This document shows, one piece after another, positions 1 to 9,873 of a DNA stretch of 64,000 nt. The first letter of the stretch is position 1, and each line of letters opens with the position of its first letter. The notes beneath the pieces were generated by a model. That model saw only the letters and a program-made list of their open reading frames with translations. It had not been told where the DNA came from and searched no databases. The position numbers and the translations under genes are program-made. The stretch spans positions 310,001 through 374,000 of the forward strand of contig NZ_JAGHKQ010000003.1 of NCBI RefSeq assembly GCF_017742235.1, written 5' to 3'. This stretch comes from Bacillus sp. 165 (GTDB lineage Bacteria; Bacillota; Bacilli; Bacillales; Bacillaceae_G).

Positions 1-266
1 GCCGCAATACCTCCTAATACTCCCGCGCGCATCACTCCAATTCCAATACCTACTTGACTGCTCGCCGGACCGGGTAAAAATTGACATAATGCTACTAAAT
101 CTGCATAACTGCGTTCATCCATCCATTTTCTCCTTTGGACATACTCCTCATAAAAATATCCTAAATGAGCAATAGGACCACCAAAGGATGTAATGCCGAG
201 CTTCGTGGAAACAAAAAGGATTTCGAATAACGCTTTTAGCTTTTGAGTTAATTGTGTCTTACTCAT
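1..266 (-). CDS. chrA: Chromate transporter ChrA family, N-terminal part (cut by window edge)
   Basis: The reading frame starts at the ATG at 264-266, preceded by a good AGGAGATA ribosome binding site, and runs off the left edge after about 88 codons. The visible peptide carries the hallmarks of the CHR domain: a K-L-G-x-T-S-F-G-G-P-x-A-H-L-G-Y motif near residue 21 and Q-F-L-P-G-P near residue 60, followed by a Gly-rich first membrane segment. This family exports chromate; in Bacillus it can be one long protein or a pair of short CHR proteins, and which form applies cannot be seen here. The call rests on motif recognition alone. Confidence 0.85.
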   Translation of the reverse strand, partial: MSKTQLTQKLKALFEILFVSTKLGITSFGGPIAHLGYFYEEYVQRRKWMDERSYADLVALCQFLPGPASSQVGIGIGVMRAGVLGGIA

Positions 267-444
267 ACTTTATCTCCTGTTTTTCATATAAACTTACACT
301 GTAATTTCTTACCTGTTCAACAGTATACTCTAAAACTTAACATAATCTTTACAGTATGAGATTGTACTCCTTTACAGTTTGGTCCAAAATAATGAGTGGT
401 ATTATATGTATCCTATCTGACTACTCTTGTTGTTATTGAAGCGA

Positions 445-906
445 TCAGATAATTTTATATACAAATTCACGGCATGTGATAAATCCGCATTTTCTATAAA
501 ATTCTTTCGCTATTGTATTGGCACACCAATAATCCAGTTCGAGTTTCCGTATCTTCTTAGCATTGGCAATTTCTTCGATTTTCTCCATAATTTTCGAACC
601 ATATCCTTTTTTTCTATAAGAATCCACTATACTGAATTGATGTATATAAAGTGACTGATAGGCTTTCTTAAATGGATTTTCTTGATACCGCTTTATTTCA
701 ATCATTGCATAGCCAAAATATCGACTTTCATCCTCTAATAATAAAAAGATAAAATTAGGATTATTCACCATACTTTCAAAAAACTCTTTTACTACATTGT
801 AGTCATATTCTTTAAAATAGTCCGGATATAACTGCACATGCAGTTCTTGTACACCCTGACTTAAAACCGAAAGTATTTCACAATCTCTCGTTTCACTTAT
901 TTTCAT
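445..906 (-). CDS. GNAT family N-acetyltransferase
   Basis: A 153-residue single-domain acetyltransferase. The ATG at 904-906 is chosen because a strong GAGGAGGGGAG site lies just upstream; the longer open frame to 1077 overlaps a different, broken GNAT gene in another frame and is not used. The acetyl-CoA pyrophosphate loop is visible as R-K-K-G-Y-G-S-K around residue 105, after a typical beta-4 segment (HQFSIVDSYR), and the C-terminal F-Y-x-K-C-G-F motif is present. GNAT enzymes transfer acetyl groups to amines; the substrate cannot be inferred. It lies immediately downstream of a second, inactivated GNAT gene on the same strand, so the two may once have been co-transcribed. Confidence 0.8.
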   Translation of the reverse strand: MKISETRDCEILSVLSQGVQELHVQLYPDYFKEYDYNVVKEFFESMVNNPNFIFLLLEDESRYFGYAMIEIKRYQENPFKKAYQSLYIHQFSIVDSYRKKGYGSKIMEKIEEIANAKKIRKLELDYWCANTIAKEFYRKCGFITCREFVYKII

Positions 907-929
907 ATACTCCCCTCCTCTTTTGTCTT

Positions 930-1331
930 TCAAAATCCAAGAGAGATATAGTATGTGTGAGAGCTGCTTGAGGCCAGCATTCCCATACGTGTTTTCGGAT
1001 ATAACGAATGAACAAGTCGCAAAAGCTCTTTTCCCATTCCACGCCCTCGATATTCTCCACATATTAACAGTTCGCAAATATATAAACTAATTACTCCGTC
1101 TGTTAGTCCCCCAACAAATCCAATAGCTTTCTCTTCCACTTCAGCTACCTAGGCAATAGGAGAGTGCTTCCAAGCATACTTTGTATTCTCTTGCCTCTGT
1201 ATAAAAGAAAGCCATCCTTCTTTTTCATTTAACCTTTGTATGATCGAAAAATCGATTTCTTCATATGAAACAAAGGTTACATTTTGTTTATTTTTATGTA
1301 ACCTTTCCATTTGATTCTTCACCTCTGCCAT
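930..1331 (-). pseudogene. GNAT acetyltransferase pseudogene with an in-frame amber stop
   Basis: One continuous minus-strand frame from an ATG at 1331 encodes a GNAT-like protein but is interrupted by a TAG at 1149-1151 after 60 codons. The frame continues in register with an acetyltransferase core: a V-x-G-F-V-G-G-L-like strand, the acetyl-CoA loop E-Y-R-G-R-G-M-G-K and a terminal Y-Y-I-S-L-G-F. The product would be about 133 residues and probably also lacks its last few residues. Because both halves share one frame, a single substitution explains the break. Suppression or a separately started second half is possible but unsupported by any ribosome binding site. Confidence 0.75.
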
Positions 1332-1363
1332 TATTATAGTTGTATTATTTTTGTCAATAACAT

Positions 1364-1393
1364 AAAAGCATCGGAGTAGTCTCCAATGCTTTT
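1364..1393. terminator. Intrinsic terminator hairpin
   Basis: A 13-bp stem with one mismatch (AAAAGCATCGGAG pairing with CTCCAATGCTTTT) and a 4-base loop, with A/T-rich flanks on both sides. It lies between the 523-residue unknown gene and the broken GNAT gene, both on the minus strand, and fits as the terminator of the former. Confidence 0.7.
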
Positions 1394-1446
1394 CTTAACG
1401 AAACTAATGATGTTCACATTCACATCCTAGAATGTAACAAACCTTC

Positions 1447-3018
1447 TTATTCTTTTATCCTCTCAATATATGGATAATCCTCTAAATGTCTTGTAAGTTC
1501 CTCCATCGTTTGTGCAAACTCATCATAATCTATATATTCAACAGGGAACGTAATTACACTTTCATTATAACGGGTACATATGGTCACCGTTGGTACATTA
1601 CGTTTGAATAAAAATCCTTTCGTTTTTACCATTTTAATAGAAATTTGTTTGATTTCATGCAATTTCACGGTAACCTGCTCTTCACCATCGAAGTACAGGA
1701 ATTCATCACCCTTTATTTGTATCAAAATATTTCCTATTTTTCGTTGATAATGAACGAAGGACTGCATTTCCTCTCTTTCTTTTTCGCGCTGCTCCATAAA
1801 ACGCTGTATATGTCCTTCCACAGAATAGTCATGAAAGTTCTCCTCGATTACATATGTACCATCCCACATATAAATAGAATCTTCATCTTCTTCCGTAGCA
1901 TATGCTCCAACCCAAGCACCATGGATACTGTCAATTTCATCTATAAATGTAACTAAATAATAACGAATTGGCTGACCGTAAGAATTTGTTATATTCAAAG
2001 TTTCTTTAATTTCAATTTTTTCAGAGGACAAAACAAATTCTTGTTGACCTAAAACATGATGAAATAAATGGCTTTTCACAAAGTAATGCTGCTTATTTTG
2101 CTTGATAGGAAATCGGTTTTCCATATTAATCCTTAGCAGCTCCCAATAAACAGTCTCTGACGTTTCCAAATTACTCGCACATTCTATAAGATGATTTTCG
2201 TCGATGGAAATCCCCCTCTGCAAGCATACACTTACAGATGCTGTTTTAATAACAGGATCAGCGAACAGCAGAGCTTCTTGTATTTCTTTTTGGATTTCTT
2301 CATTATAATAAAATACCATCAATGACAGCAGCAGCTCCATTTTTGTACGTAATGGAATATACGTTGCTTTCCAGCTCCCATAAACATACTTTGGATGATA
2401 AGCAGCCTCATATTCATTATACGTTTTCTTCATAGCTTGATAGTCCTGTAGTAATACAGGGAGAACGAACCCAGGTTTCAACGAACCCAGGTATTTGTTC
2501 TCTAAGCAAAATGCTAGCATTCTATAAAAATCAAATTTATATCGCTCATCTTTCAGAAATTCATAAAACTGCTCCACAATCTTTGCAACCCAGGCTGGAC
2601 GTTCAAACAATACATCTAACGGTAAAATTATTTCCTTTTTATTAAGATTGCCTCGTAAAATATCAAGAAGATGGACTAGGACTGTTTCCTCTTCAAATTC
2701 GCACAAATATCGAATAGCTCTTTCCTTTGCATACATGCTAAAGCCATCAAAGTGGGACTTCATGGATTCTATTAATTCTGGATAAATGAATTGACTTACA
2801 AGATCTATCATATGAAAGCTAGGATCGTCCCATTCTCCGACAGCTTCTGGAAAAACTGCCGCAGCTTCTTCAATAAGCTTTTCTAACAGAAATAAATTAA
2901 CCTCAAAATCCATTTCCTTCAGATCTTGCAGCTCAGACAAAGCATTATACCTTACTGCCGGATTTTCACTATGAATGTCTTTTATTATTTGCATTAATGT
3001 TGATTTCACTGACGACAT
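1447..3018 (-). CDS. Unknown protein with HEAT-like helical N-terminal half
   Basis: I do not recognise this 523-residue protein. The ATG at 3016-3018 is preferred over a GTG four codons upstream because a GGGGAG site sits six bases before it. Residues 1-290 look all-helical, with repeated amphipathic helix pairs of HEAT/ARM style (for example near residues 10-60 and 85-130). Residues 310-400 are richer in beta strands with many Glu/Asp/Trp/Tyr. Residues 430-523 contain a short beta sandwich-like stretch followed by an acidic tail. There is no signal peptide or membrane segment, so it should be cytosolic. It is a single-gene unit between two hairpins. A role in protein-protein contacts would be a guess. 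Confidence 0.7.
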   Translation of the reverse strand: MSSVKSTLMQIIKDIHSENPAVRYNALSELQDLKEMDFEVNLFLLEKLIEEAAAVFPEAVGEWDDPSFHMIDLVSQFIYPELIESMKSHFDGFSMYAKERAIRYLCEFEEETVLVHLLDILRGNLNKKEIILPLDVLFERPAWVAKIVEQFYEFLKDERYKFDFYRMLAFCLENKYLGSLKPGFVLPVLLQDYQAMKKTYNEYEAAYHPKYVYGSWKATYIPLRTKMELLLSLMVFYYNEEIQKEIQEALLFADPVIKTASVSVCLQRGISIDENHLIECASNLETSETVYWELLRINMENRFPIKQNKQHYFVKSHLFHHVLGQQEFVLSSEKIEIKETLNITNSYGQPIRYYLVTFIDEIDSIHGAWVGAYATEEDEDSIYMWDGTYVIEENFHDYSVEGHIQRFMEQREKEREEMQSFVHYQRKIGNILIQIKGDEFLYFDGEEQVTVKLHEIKQISIKMVKTKGFLFKRNVPTVTICTRYNESVITFPVEYIDYDEFAQTMEELTRHLEDYPYIERIKE

Positions 3019-3180
3019 AACTCTCCCCACTCCTATAGCTGATATGTATGTTACTGTAAATACTTGAATATATTAGCACCACTATATCACCTGCAGATTT
3101 GGTCTACAACAAGATTTCGAATAAAATTACAAACAAAAACATTATTTGTATTTTTTACAATTCTCTTTTGTCCCAACGAT

Positions 3181-3220
3181 AAAAAGAGTGAAGTCACTCT
3201 ATAAGAACTTCACTCTTTTT
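3181..3220. terminator. Terminator-like hairpin in the 3019-3505 intergenic region
   Basis: AAAAAGAGTGAAGT pairs with ACTTCACTCTTTTT across a 12-base loop, giving a stem flanked by A and T runs that could act in both directions. The rest of the 487-base gap between 3019 and 3505 holds no convincing gene; a 60-codon minus frame at 3251-3433 lacks a ribosome binding site. Confidence 0.6.
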
Positions 3221-3418
3221 CATAATTTCACAGTATATGGACACCTTTTACTAATTATATATATCCATAGCTTTATATTTAAAATATGCATTTTGAATAA
3301 AAATTACTTTACATACAACAAAACCGAATAACCATCCCTTTCCTCTTGTGGTACCAGCCCCACCTACGCTGCATACCTCGATAGCCACGCGTGCTATCCA
3401 ACCCATAATCATCATAAC

Positions 3419-3434
3419 AGAAAGCGCTTTCATT
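3419..3434 (-). promoter_or_regulatory. cre-like catabolite-repression site (weak)
   Basis: On the minus strand the sequence ATGAAAGCGCTTTCTG matches the Bacillus CcpA cre consensus (WTGNAARCGNWWWCA) at all but one conserved position. It lies about 400 bases upstream of the unknown 523-residue gene, with a hairpin in between, so the regulated promoter is unclear. Confidence 0.3.
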
Positions 3435-3505
3435 GTAAAGTATATTTTATGAATTTTTATAAAAATCTGAAAATTATTTTTTGTATATTATATTCATCAC
3501 TTTCT

Positions 3506-4117
3506 TTATGTCCTCTTCTCCAAATTCTTCGCAGTTTGGCTTGTTTTTACATCCTTTTCGTTTTTTAATGTACCAAACAAAACATCTACAAATGGGTTGG
3601 ACACACCAAACCAATACTTTTCATTTTTATAATGATGAAGAATATGCAGCTTTTTAAACCATTTTCCTAATGCGGTTCTTGGCTTGATGGAAGTATGAGC
3701 AATATAATGCTTCCATTCGTAAATAAGCAGCATTGTGATTAAACCAGCACCAAAAGCTGTACTGCCTATAAATGATTTTGTTATAGAAAAAAAGATAGCT
3801 GCTAAAATCATAAAATTAGGCAAGCTGTACCAAAGTGGCAGAAATAATAAATGCAGCTCATTCGGATAGGCATGATGGTCATAATGTAATCGCTTTAACA
3901 TCTTTAGAAAAAAAGTATTTTTAGGCGGCTTTAGATGAAACAAAAACCGATGAGTGATGTATTCACTAAATATAAAAACAATTAGACCAATAAGATAGAA
4001 CGCTGTAAGTGCGAGTGTAATCCCATTTACAAATAGAAAGCTAAGCATAAAGATTACAAGAATAACCATAACGATAATGTCTGGATAAAAGAAAAAATTC
4101 CGATATACTTTTTTCAC
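3506..4117 (-). CDS. Fatty acid hydroxylase / sterol desaturase superfamily membrane protein
   Basis: A 203-residue integral membrane protein with four or more hydrophobic segments. It carries the di-iron histidine clusters of the superfamily: H-R-F-L-F-H near residue 56, H-Y-D-H-H near 78, H-Y-I-A-H near 137 and H-I-L-H-H near 158. These boxes bind a non-heme di-iron centre that hydroxylates or desaturates an acyl or isoprenoid chain using oxygen. The start ATG follows AAAGGAGGAGATAG. It has no obvious operon partner; the gene to its left is 490 bases away and the gene to its right is divergent. The lipid substrate is unknown. Confidence 0.85.
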   Translation of the reverse strand: MKKVYRNFFFYPDIIVMVILVIFMLSFLFVNGITLALTAFYLIGLIVFIFSEYITHRFLFHLKPPKNTFFLKMLKRLHYDHHAYPNELHLLFLPLWYSLPNFMILAAIFFSITKSFIGSTAFGAGLITMLLIYEWKHYIAHTSIKPRTALGKWFKKLHILHHYKNEKYWFGVSNPFVDVLFGTLKNEKDVKTSQTAKNLEKRT

Positions 4118-4325
4118 TGCTATCTCCTCCTTTAATAAATACTAATCATAGTATAAAAGGAATTCTTTTTCTTCACTATCTTTATTTCCATGGCTATGAA
4201 GATGTATTTCGCGCTTTATCAATCAGGACTATTGCCCTATACTTTTCCGTAGCTACCTGGTACTCTTATTTTAAAATAAAATGTGAAGCTATTTTCTTTC
4301 TCATAAAAAAACAGGAGTTGATTAT

Positions 4326-4535
4326 ATGCACGCACTTGATTTAGCTGCAATAGGCTTACCTCTCGCCATAGTGGTATTAACCCTTATCGGATTTTACAAG
4401 GTTTTTATACAAAAAAGACGAATTACAGCATACTACACCCCATTTGACCATATTACAGGTCACTCCTTATCCCCATTTCATGAAGAACAAGAGGTAATCG
4501 CTGTGGATGAAGATCAAGGAAACGGTAAAAAATAA
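4326..4535 (+). CDS. Small membrane protein, DUF3951-like
   Basis: A 69-residue protein with one N-terminal membrane helix (residues 7-28), a Lys/Arg-rich stop-transfer segment (QKRR) and a cytosolic tail containing Y-Y-T-P-F-D-H-I-T-G and F-H-E-E, which I recall as the signature of DUF3951 small Bacillus proteins. An AGGAG site lies nine bases before the ATG. The gene is monocistronic and is followed at once by a strong terminator. No function is established for the family. Confidence 0.7.
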   Translation: MHALDLAAIGLPLAIVVLTLIGFYKVFIQKRRITAYYTPFDHITGHSLSPFHEEQEVIAVDEDQGNGKK

Positions 4536-4568
4536 AAGCCTTTCACTCGCTGAGGGGCTTTTATTTTT
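4534..4568 (+). terminator. Intrinsic terminator of the DUF3951-like gene
   Basis: A 12-bp stem with two G-T pairs (AAAAGCCTTTCA with TGAGGGGCTTTT, loop CTCGC) followed by ATTTTTTA. The stem begins inside the stop codon of the upstream gene. Confidence 0.85.
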
Positions 4569-4680
4569 TACAAAATGTCAAGCTTCTTGAATTGATTGTT
4601 GTAGAATATCATGCTTATGAAGTTATCTACTTATATTACGGTATATGAAATTTTATAATAGTAATTTATATTTATCGTAG

Positions 4681-4795
4681 TGCCGATATATTTTCAGTTT
4701 TGCTGATTTCGCCTAGGGGTTTGCCCATTTATTCTGAATTCCGTCGATATCCCTGTACAACTTGCCGATATTTTCTATATTCCGTCGATATCCCT
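4681..4795. repeat. Short degenerate direct repeats in intergenic DNA
   Basis: ATTCCGTCGATATCCCT occurs at 4738-4754 and again, identical, at 4779-4795. A related word TGCCGATAT(AT)TTT occurs at 4681 and 4763. The units alternate (B-A-B-A) between the convergent DUF3951-like and ileS genes. No coding potential is seen. Confidence 0.6.
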
Positions 4796-4814
4796 ACATG
4801 AGACAAGGTAAAAT

Positions 4815-4842
4815 AAGTCGGGGCATCAAAATGCCCCAACTT
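4815..4842 (-). terminator. Terminator of ileS
   Basis: AAGTxGGGGCAT pairs with ATGCCCCxACTT around a 4-base loop, followed on the minus strand by TATTTTA. It begins five bases after the ileS stop codon. Confidence 0.8.
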
Positions 4843-4846
4843 ATTT

Positions 4847-7800
4847 TCATTGTACAGGTGTGAGATTTATAAAAATACTGTTTTTCCCTATCTTTACTTC
4901 TTCGGCATTGGATAAGTGCTCTTGGATTTCCAGCTTCTTCATTAATACATTTTCTTTCAACAACACTTGGAATCGTTCAATTGCTTCAATAACATCCCTA
5001 TCACCGCATATTGTTATATTGACGCGTGTGTTTACTGATAAATCCAATTTCTTGCGGTATTCCTGAATCGCGCGGATAAACTCGCGAGCTACTCCTTCCT
5101 GCAACAGCTCTTTTGTTAAGGTAACGTCCAATATAACTGTATAGCCTCCATTTGATGCTGCTGCAAACCCTGCTTTCGGTATTTTTTCTACGAATACGTC
5201 TTCTACGGTGAGTACTACCGTTTCACCTGACAGCATCTCAAGTGTTTCTGTTCCTTGTTCTATAAACTTCTTAGCTTTGGCATTTGATAACTGCTGTAAG
5301 TATTTATGCACATAATTCGCTTGCTTTCCTAATTTTGCCCCCACTTTTTTAAAATTTAGCTTCAATTTATACAATATAAATTCTTGATCATTGTTTTTCA
5401 CTTGCACTCCTTTTATGTTTAATTCATCTCTGATGATATCTTCGTACTTACTCCACTCTATTGTTTCTTCGCTTAACAACGACAAACTTGCCAACGGCTG
5501 TTTCACTTTTAACGATTCTGTATTCCTAATATTTCTACCAAGTTCAACCACCTGCAAGACAGCTTCCATTTCATACTCTAAGCTGCTATTTATTGCAGAT
5601 TCATCATACACTGGGTAATCAGTAAGGTGAACGCTACCATTTTCTAAATTGGAATAAATATCCTCCGCCAAAAATGGAGTAAACGGTGCAAGCAATTGGC
5701 TGATTGTTACGAGCACTTCATGCAATGTGTTGTATGCGGCTGCTTTTTCAGGACTCATGTCTGCTGCCCAAAAACGCTCGCGGGATCGACGTACATACCA
5801 ATTACTTACTTCCTCGACTAACCTTACAATTTCACGGGCGGCATTTGTAAATTGATACTCTTCTAATTGATGGCGCACTTCTTTTACCGTACTATGCAAA
5901 CGAGATAAAACCCAACTGTCCATTATCGTTCTATTTACCTCATATGGGTGTTTTGGGTCGTATCCATCCAACTTAGCGTATAACACGTAGAATCCGTGTA
6001 TGTTGACTAATGTATCAACAAGCTTTGATTTTGCTTCTTGCACTACACGTGCCGAGAATCGCTTTGGATTCCACGGTGCACTGTCCGCTAATAATGCCCA
6101 GCGTAACGCATCCGCACCAAATGTCTGCATAAGCTGAATAGGATCTAATGCATTCCCTTTGCTTTTAGACATTTTTTGACCGTGCTCATCTAAAATATGG
6201 CCAAGAGATAATACTCGTTTGTACGGTACTTTTCCTGTAAATAATGTAGATACAGCAAGTAAACTGTAAAACCATCCGCGCGTCTGGTCAATTCCTTCTG
6301 CAATTACATCCGCAGGAAATTGCTTTTCAAATAGCTCTTTGTTTTCAAACGGATAATGATATTGCGCAAATGGCATAGAGCCGCTATCGAACCAAACATC
6401 GATTACTTCCGGTGTACGCACCATTATCCCACCACATTTTGAGCAATGCAGTTTAACTTCATCAACATATGGCTTGTGTAAATCTAAATTAGAATCTAAC
6501 GCTTGAAGAGCTCGGCTCTGCAATTGCATAACACTCTTGGGCGCATATTCATGATGACAGCTTTCACATTGCCATATATTGAGCGGCGTTCCCCAATACC
6601 GCTTGCGACTGATATTCCAGTCCACCAGCTGCTCAAGAAAATTGCCGAACCGGCCGGATTTAATATGTTCCGGGTGCCACGTTACTTCTTCGTTATTTTG
6701 TAACAATTTTTCCTTTATTGCAGTTGTTTGGATGAACCAGCTTTCACTCGCATAATACAGAAGTGGTGAATCACAGCGCCAGCAATGCGGATAGCTATGC
6801 TCATATTTTTCTTTATGATAAAGCAATCCATTTCCTGCTAAATATCGTACCACATCCACATCACAGTCTTTTACGAACCGCCCTTCAAACATAGGAACTT
6901 GTGAGGTGTATTGTCCTTTTTCATCCACAACATTAACAAATGAAAATCCATTTTCCTTTACCGTCTTATAGTCATCTTCTCCATAAGCTGGAGCGATATG
7001 AACGATTCCGGTTCCGCTTATGTCTGTGACATAGTCTGCCATTACTACCTTATGACCATGCTCCACAAAGACACATGCAAATGGTGGTACATATTCTATT
7101 CCCTTTAATTCTTCTCCTCTATGAACAGAAAGCACTGTATAGTCTTTCAGTACACTTTCTACCAATGCTTCTGCTACAACATAAATTTCCTCTCCCTGCT
7201 GCACCCTCACATACTTCATATCTGGATGTACCGCCAATGTCACGTTGGCTGGCAGAGTCCAAGGTGTTGTCGTCCAGCCGAGAAAATATTCGTTATCCCG
7301 GTCCTTTCTTTTAAATTTAACTGTTGCTGTTATATCCTTTACTGTTTTATAGCCTTGAGCAACCTCATGTGAGCTTAATGATGTTTGGCAGCTCGGGCAA
7401 TATGGTGAAACACGATGCCCCTTGTATAATAATCCCTTTTCATGAATTGTACTGAGAATATGCCATACACTTTCGATATAAGAGTTATTCAATGTGATAT
7501 ATGAATGTTCCATATCAACCCAATACCCGATTTGTTCTGTAAAATTGCGCCACTGTTTCTCATACGTAAACACACTGTCCTTGCATTTCTTAATAAAAGC
7601 TTCTACACCGTACTGTTCGATTTCATGCTTTCCAGAAATGCCAAGCTGCTTTTCTACGCCTAGCTCCACTGGCAATCCATGTGTGTCCCAGCCAGCTTTT
7701 CGCAGTACTTGATAGCCAGCCATCGTTTTATACCTGGCTACAACATCTTTAATCGTACGCCCTAATGCATGCCCTACATGAGGCAGCCCGTTTGCAGTGG

Positions 7801-7939
7801 GAGGACCTTCATAGAAAACAAAAGTAGGCTTTCCTTCTCGGTTTGCAATGGATTGCTGGAATGTCTGATGCTCAATCCACTGCTTTTGAATTCTATGCTC
7901 CCGATTTGTCGCAGATTCTTTGACATTAACCTCTTTCAC
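4847..7939 (-). CDS. ileS: Isoleucyl-tRNA synthetase, long type 2 class
   Basis: Charges tRNA-Ile with isoleucine in the cytosol. The 1030-residue length exceeds the usual bacterial type 1 enzyme (about 920) and matches the eukaryote-like IleRS2 class, which is known to be less sensitive to mupirocin. The class I HVGH signature is at about residue 52 and is canonical (His first, Gly third), then the CP1 editing domain with [10 protein letters not shown] near 222, and K-M-S-K-S near 600. C-x-x-C pairs fit zinc sites. The start is the GTG at 7937-7939, preceded by AAAGGAG nine bases upstream; the longer open frame reads into the T-box leader. Type 2 genes in Bacillus are often a second copy beside a housekeeping ileS elsewhere, which cannot be checked here. 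Confidence 0.93.
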   Translation of the reverse strand: MKEVNVKESATNREHRIQKQWIEHQTFQQSIANREGKPTFVFYEGPPTANGLPHVGHALGRTIKDVVARYKTMAGYQVLRKAGWDTHGLPVELGVEKQLGISGKHEIEQYGVEAFIKKCKDSVFTYEKQWRNFTEQIGYWVDMEHSYITLNNSYIESVWHILSTIHEKGLLYKGHRVSPYCPSCQTSLSSHEVAQGYKTVKDITATVKFKRKDRDNEYFLGWTTTPWTLPANVTLAVHPDMKYVRVQQGEEIYVVAEALVESVLKDYTVLSVHRGEELKGIEYVPPFACVFVEHGHKVVMADYVTDISGTGIVHIAPAYGEDDYKTVKENGFSFVNVVDEKGQYTSQVPMFEGRFVKDCDVDVVRYLAGNGLLYHKEKYEHSYPHCWRCDSPLLYYASESWFIQTTAIKEKLLQNNEEVTWHPEHIKSGRFGNFLEQLVDWNISRKRYWGTPLNIWQCESCHHEYAPKSVMQLQSRALQALDSNLDLHKPYVDEVKLHCSKCGGIMVRTPEVIDVWFDSGSMPFAQYHYPFENKELFEKQFPADVIAEGIDQTRGWFYSLLAVSTLFTGKVPYKRVLSLGHILDEHGQKMSKSKGNALDPIQLMQTFGADALRWALLADSAPWNPKRFSARVVQEAKSKLVDTLVNIHGFYVLYAKLDGYDPKHPYEVNRTIMDSWVLSRLHSTVKEVRHQLEEYQFTNAAREIVRLVEEVSNWYVRRSRERFWAADMSPEKAAAYNTLHEVLVTISQLLAPFTPFLAEDIYSNLENGSVHLTDYPVYDESAINSSLEYEMEAVLQVVELGRNIRNTESLKVKQPLASLSLLSEETIEWSKYEDIIRDELNIKGVQVKNNDQEFILYKLKLNFKKVGAKLGKQANYVHKYLQQLSNAKAKKFIEQGTETLEMLSGETVVLTVEDVFVEKIPKAGFAAASNGGYTVILDVTLTKELLQEGVAREFIRAIQEYRKKLDLSVNTRVNITICGDRDVIEAIERFQVLLKENVLMKKLEIQEHLSNAEEVKIGKNSIFINLTPVQ

Positions 7940-7972
7940 GTGATACCACTCCTTTTCACATTTAAAAACACA

Positions 7973-8250
7973 CAAAAAACCCGCCCCTGTAAAAAGGGAC
8001 GGGTTCAACCGCGATACCACCCTAATTCTATTGAATCCTATCCGTTCATCAATAGCACTTAGCTAGCGTACTAACATACGCGTTCCTTTTAACGGTAGAC
8101 CCCCGTTCAAGCTTACTCGATTTCAGCTTGACTTCTCAGAGAGGATATTCGGTCATACACTGAACACCGGCTTGCAGCTGACACCGGCTCTCTGGGGAAC
8201 AGCGTTACGACTTACTTGTTCTCGTCAACGAATTTGTGTGCTTTTATTGC
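7973..8250 (-). promoter_or_regulatory. T-box leader of ileS, specifier ATC (Ile)
   Basis: The leader contains the conserved T-box AGGGTGG(T)ATCGCGG at 8009-8023, an AGAGAGCCGGTG stem-I apex element, and a candidate specifier ATC at 8144-8146 within GAATATCC, matching isoleucine. A terminator follows at 7977-8005 (CCCGTCCCT pairing with AGGGGCGGG, then TTTTTT). Uncharged tRNA-Ile is expected to pair with the specifier and the T-box and so favour the antiterminator. Confidence 0.93.
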
Positions 8251-8255
8251 TAGCT

Positions 8256-8284
8256 ATTATATGATGAAGAAGTTTATTTGTCAA
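8256..8284 (-). promoter_or_regulatory. Consensus sigma-A promoter of ileS
   Basis: On the minus strand TTGACA (8279-8284) and TATAAT (8256-8261) are separated by exactly 17 bases, a perfect match to the vegetative consensus, just upstream of the T-box leader. Confidence 0.9.
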
Positions 8285-8389
8285 TCTATTTTGAATTTTC
8301 TTTATTCTATTCAACATCCCCACTCTTCCAAATTGAAAAATAAAAAGTGTAAAAAAGTGATAGACTGAATAAGTTAACTATACGCTTTG

Positions 8390-8548
8390 AGAAAGGTAAA
8401 AAAACATTTCAATATTCTAATCTTTATTTCAACATGGTTTGGAAACTTCCCTGTCCCGTTGATGGGATATGGTGCTTCTCCTATTATTGGCTATTTACTG
8501 ATGCTAACTTGGTTTATAAAAGTAAAAAACATAGACTATCTTTCATAA
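8390..8548 (+). pseudogene. C-terminal remnant of an FtsW/RodA/SpoVE-type membrane protein
   Basis: A plus-strand frame of about 50 codons ending at TAA 8546-8548 encodes I-S-T-W-F-G-N-F-P-V-P-L-M-G-Y-G-A-S-P then a last hydrophobic helix and W-F-I-K-V-K-N. This resembles the end of SEDS proteins, where a conserved P-L-P-F-x-S-Y-G-G-S loop precedes the last membrane helix. No start codon with a ribosome binding site and no upstream part of the protein exist, so it is read as a truncated remnant. Recognition is by motif and moderate. Confidence 0.5.
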
Positions 8549-8563
8549 AGATGTCCATGTTTT
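8525..8563. terminator. Bidirectional terminator-like hairpin
   Basis: An imperfect stem (AAACATAGACTATCTTT with AAAGATGTCCATGTTT) around a short loop, with A and T runs on either side. It lies 40 bases past the stop of the minus-strand MFS gene and overlaps the end of the FtsW-like remnant. Confidence 0.6.
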
Positions 8564-8602
8564 CTATGAATATTACTCCGTAAATTTCCTTACCTCACAT
8601 AC

Positions 8603-9873
8603 CTAAGCATCTACTCGAATGGATTCTGACTTCACTATTTGTTTTTCATCAAACACCTCTTCTTGGAATACAAGCGTGCACATGCATAATAAAATTGAAA
8701 TCCCTACGATGCATATCACACCGATTACTATTGTTGTATGTATATTGGCAATTTGACCGGAGAATCCAATAATTAATGTCACCATGACTTGCAGGATGCT
8801 TTGGAATAATCCAAATACACTCCCTACACGTCCCATCATTTCAGTTGGAATATTATTTTGATACATGGTCATAAAGCCGGTGTTTGCTACCGATGAAAAC
8901 ATTCCTAGTAGTACAAATCCGAGTGCTGCTATAAAAAAAGTCGTAGAAAAAGCATATATAAGAAACCCTATTGACATGACCAGCATACCGAGACCAATCA
9001 TATATTTCGTTTTCATATATTTATGAAACAGAGACACTATTAAAGAACCTGCTACATAGCCGCCTCCTGTTATACTAACCAATAGACTGTATTGAGATTC
9101 TTTAAGACCGATAACCTCCCGGGTGAACACCACCTCTTGTGAATCTAGAGCCATTCCAACTATTATTGCAGCTTGAAACAAGATATAAATAGTTATAAAG
9201 CCTTTTACACGCGCAGCAAATTGAAATACAAGTTTCCAGTCTGTCCGTAATGTACGAAACAAGTTAAGTGTTTTCGCAGACGCAGAAGGTTCAGAAGGAT
9301 TTTCAATATTAGGCAAAAAGCTGATAATAATAGCCGATGCTAAAAAGGATATCGCATTACAATAGATTGCTATATTCGTAGAGCTATAAACAAGTAAAAG
9401 ACCCGCAATGGCAGGACCCACTACTAACGACCCTGTTGTTAGTAAGCTTTGAAACGAATTGAACTGTTTTCTATTCTCACGCGGAACAAACATTGTAATG
9501 TATGTAGAGGATGCCGGATTGAAGACAGAACTCGCCATACCTATCAAAAAGAGACAAATGTACAGCCCCCAAAGCGATGATGATAAAATAAATGGAATGG
9601 ATCCTACTAATACTGCTCGAATTATATCCATAATGATCATGAATTTGCGCTTATTCATTCGATCAATTAAGCTTCCAGCCCAAAATTTCGTACATATAGC
9701 TGCAATTGGGCTTATAATCCATAGGCCGGCTACTGCTGCCGGAGAACCGGTTTGGTTGAGTACCATAATGTTAAGCGCTACGAGATATATAAAATCTCCT
9801 AAAGTGGATATCCCAATCCCGGATAACAGCAAGCCTGGTTTTTACGTTGTTTTAAGTATAGCTCATTTGTCAT
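8603..9873 (-). CDS. MFS efflux transporter, apparent frameshift near the N terminus
   Basis: A roughly 420-residue, 12-helix major facilitator resembling the drug-efflux group of MefA type (G-I-G-I-S-T-L-G-D at the first helix; motif A-like G-S-L-I-D-R-M-N-K-R in the loop after helix 2). The long frame from 9832 lacks an initiator, but an ATG at 9871-9873 with an AAAAGGAGATGG site encodes M-T-N-E-L-Y-L-K-Q-R-K and then loses register at an A5 run at about 9839-9843. One extra A restores a continuous protein. The ATG overlaps the stop of the upstream regulator gene (ATGACAAATGA), implying translational coupling. It may be a genuine lesion or a homopolymer sequencing error. Confidence 0.75.

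Noticed and set aside
445..1077. A 210-codon version of the intact GNAT gene
   Set aside because: The extra N-terminal 57 residues overlap another GNAT coding frame and lack family character; the internal ATG at 906 has the strong ribosome binding site.
3251..3433. A 60-codon minus-strand frame with a hydrophobic start
   Set aside because: No ribosome binding site; its first codons coincide with the cre-like palindrome, and composition is unlike the neighbours.
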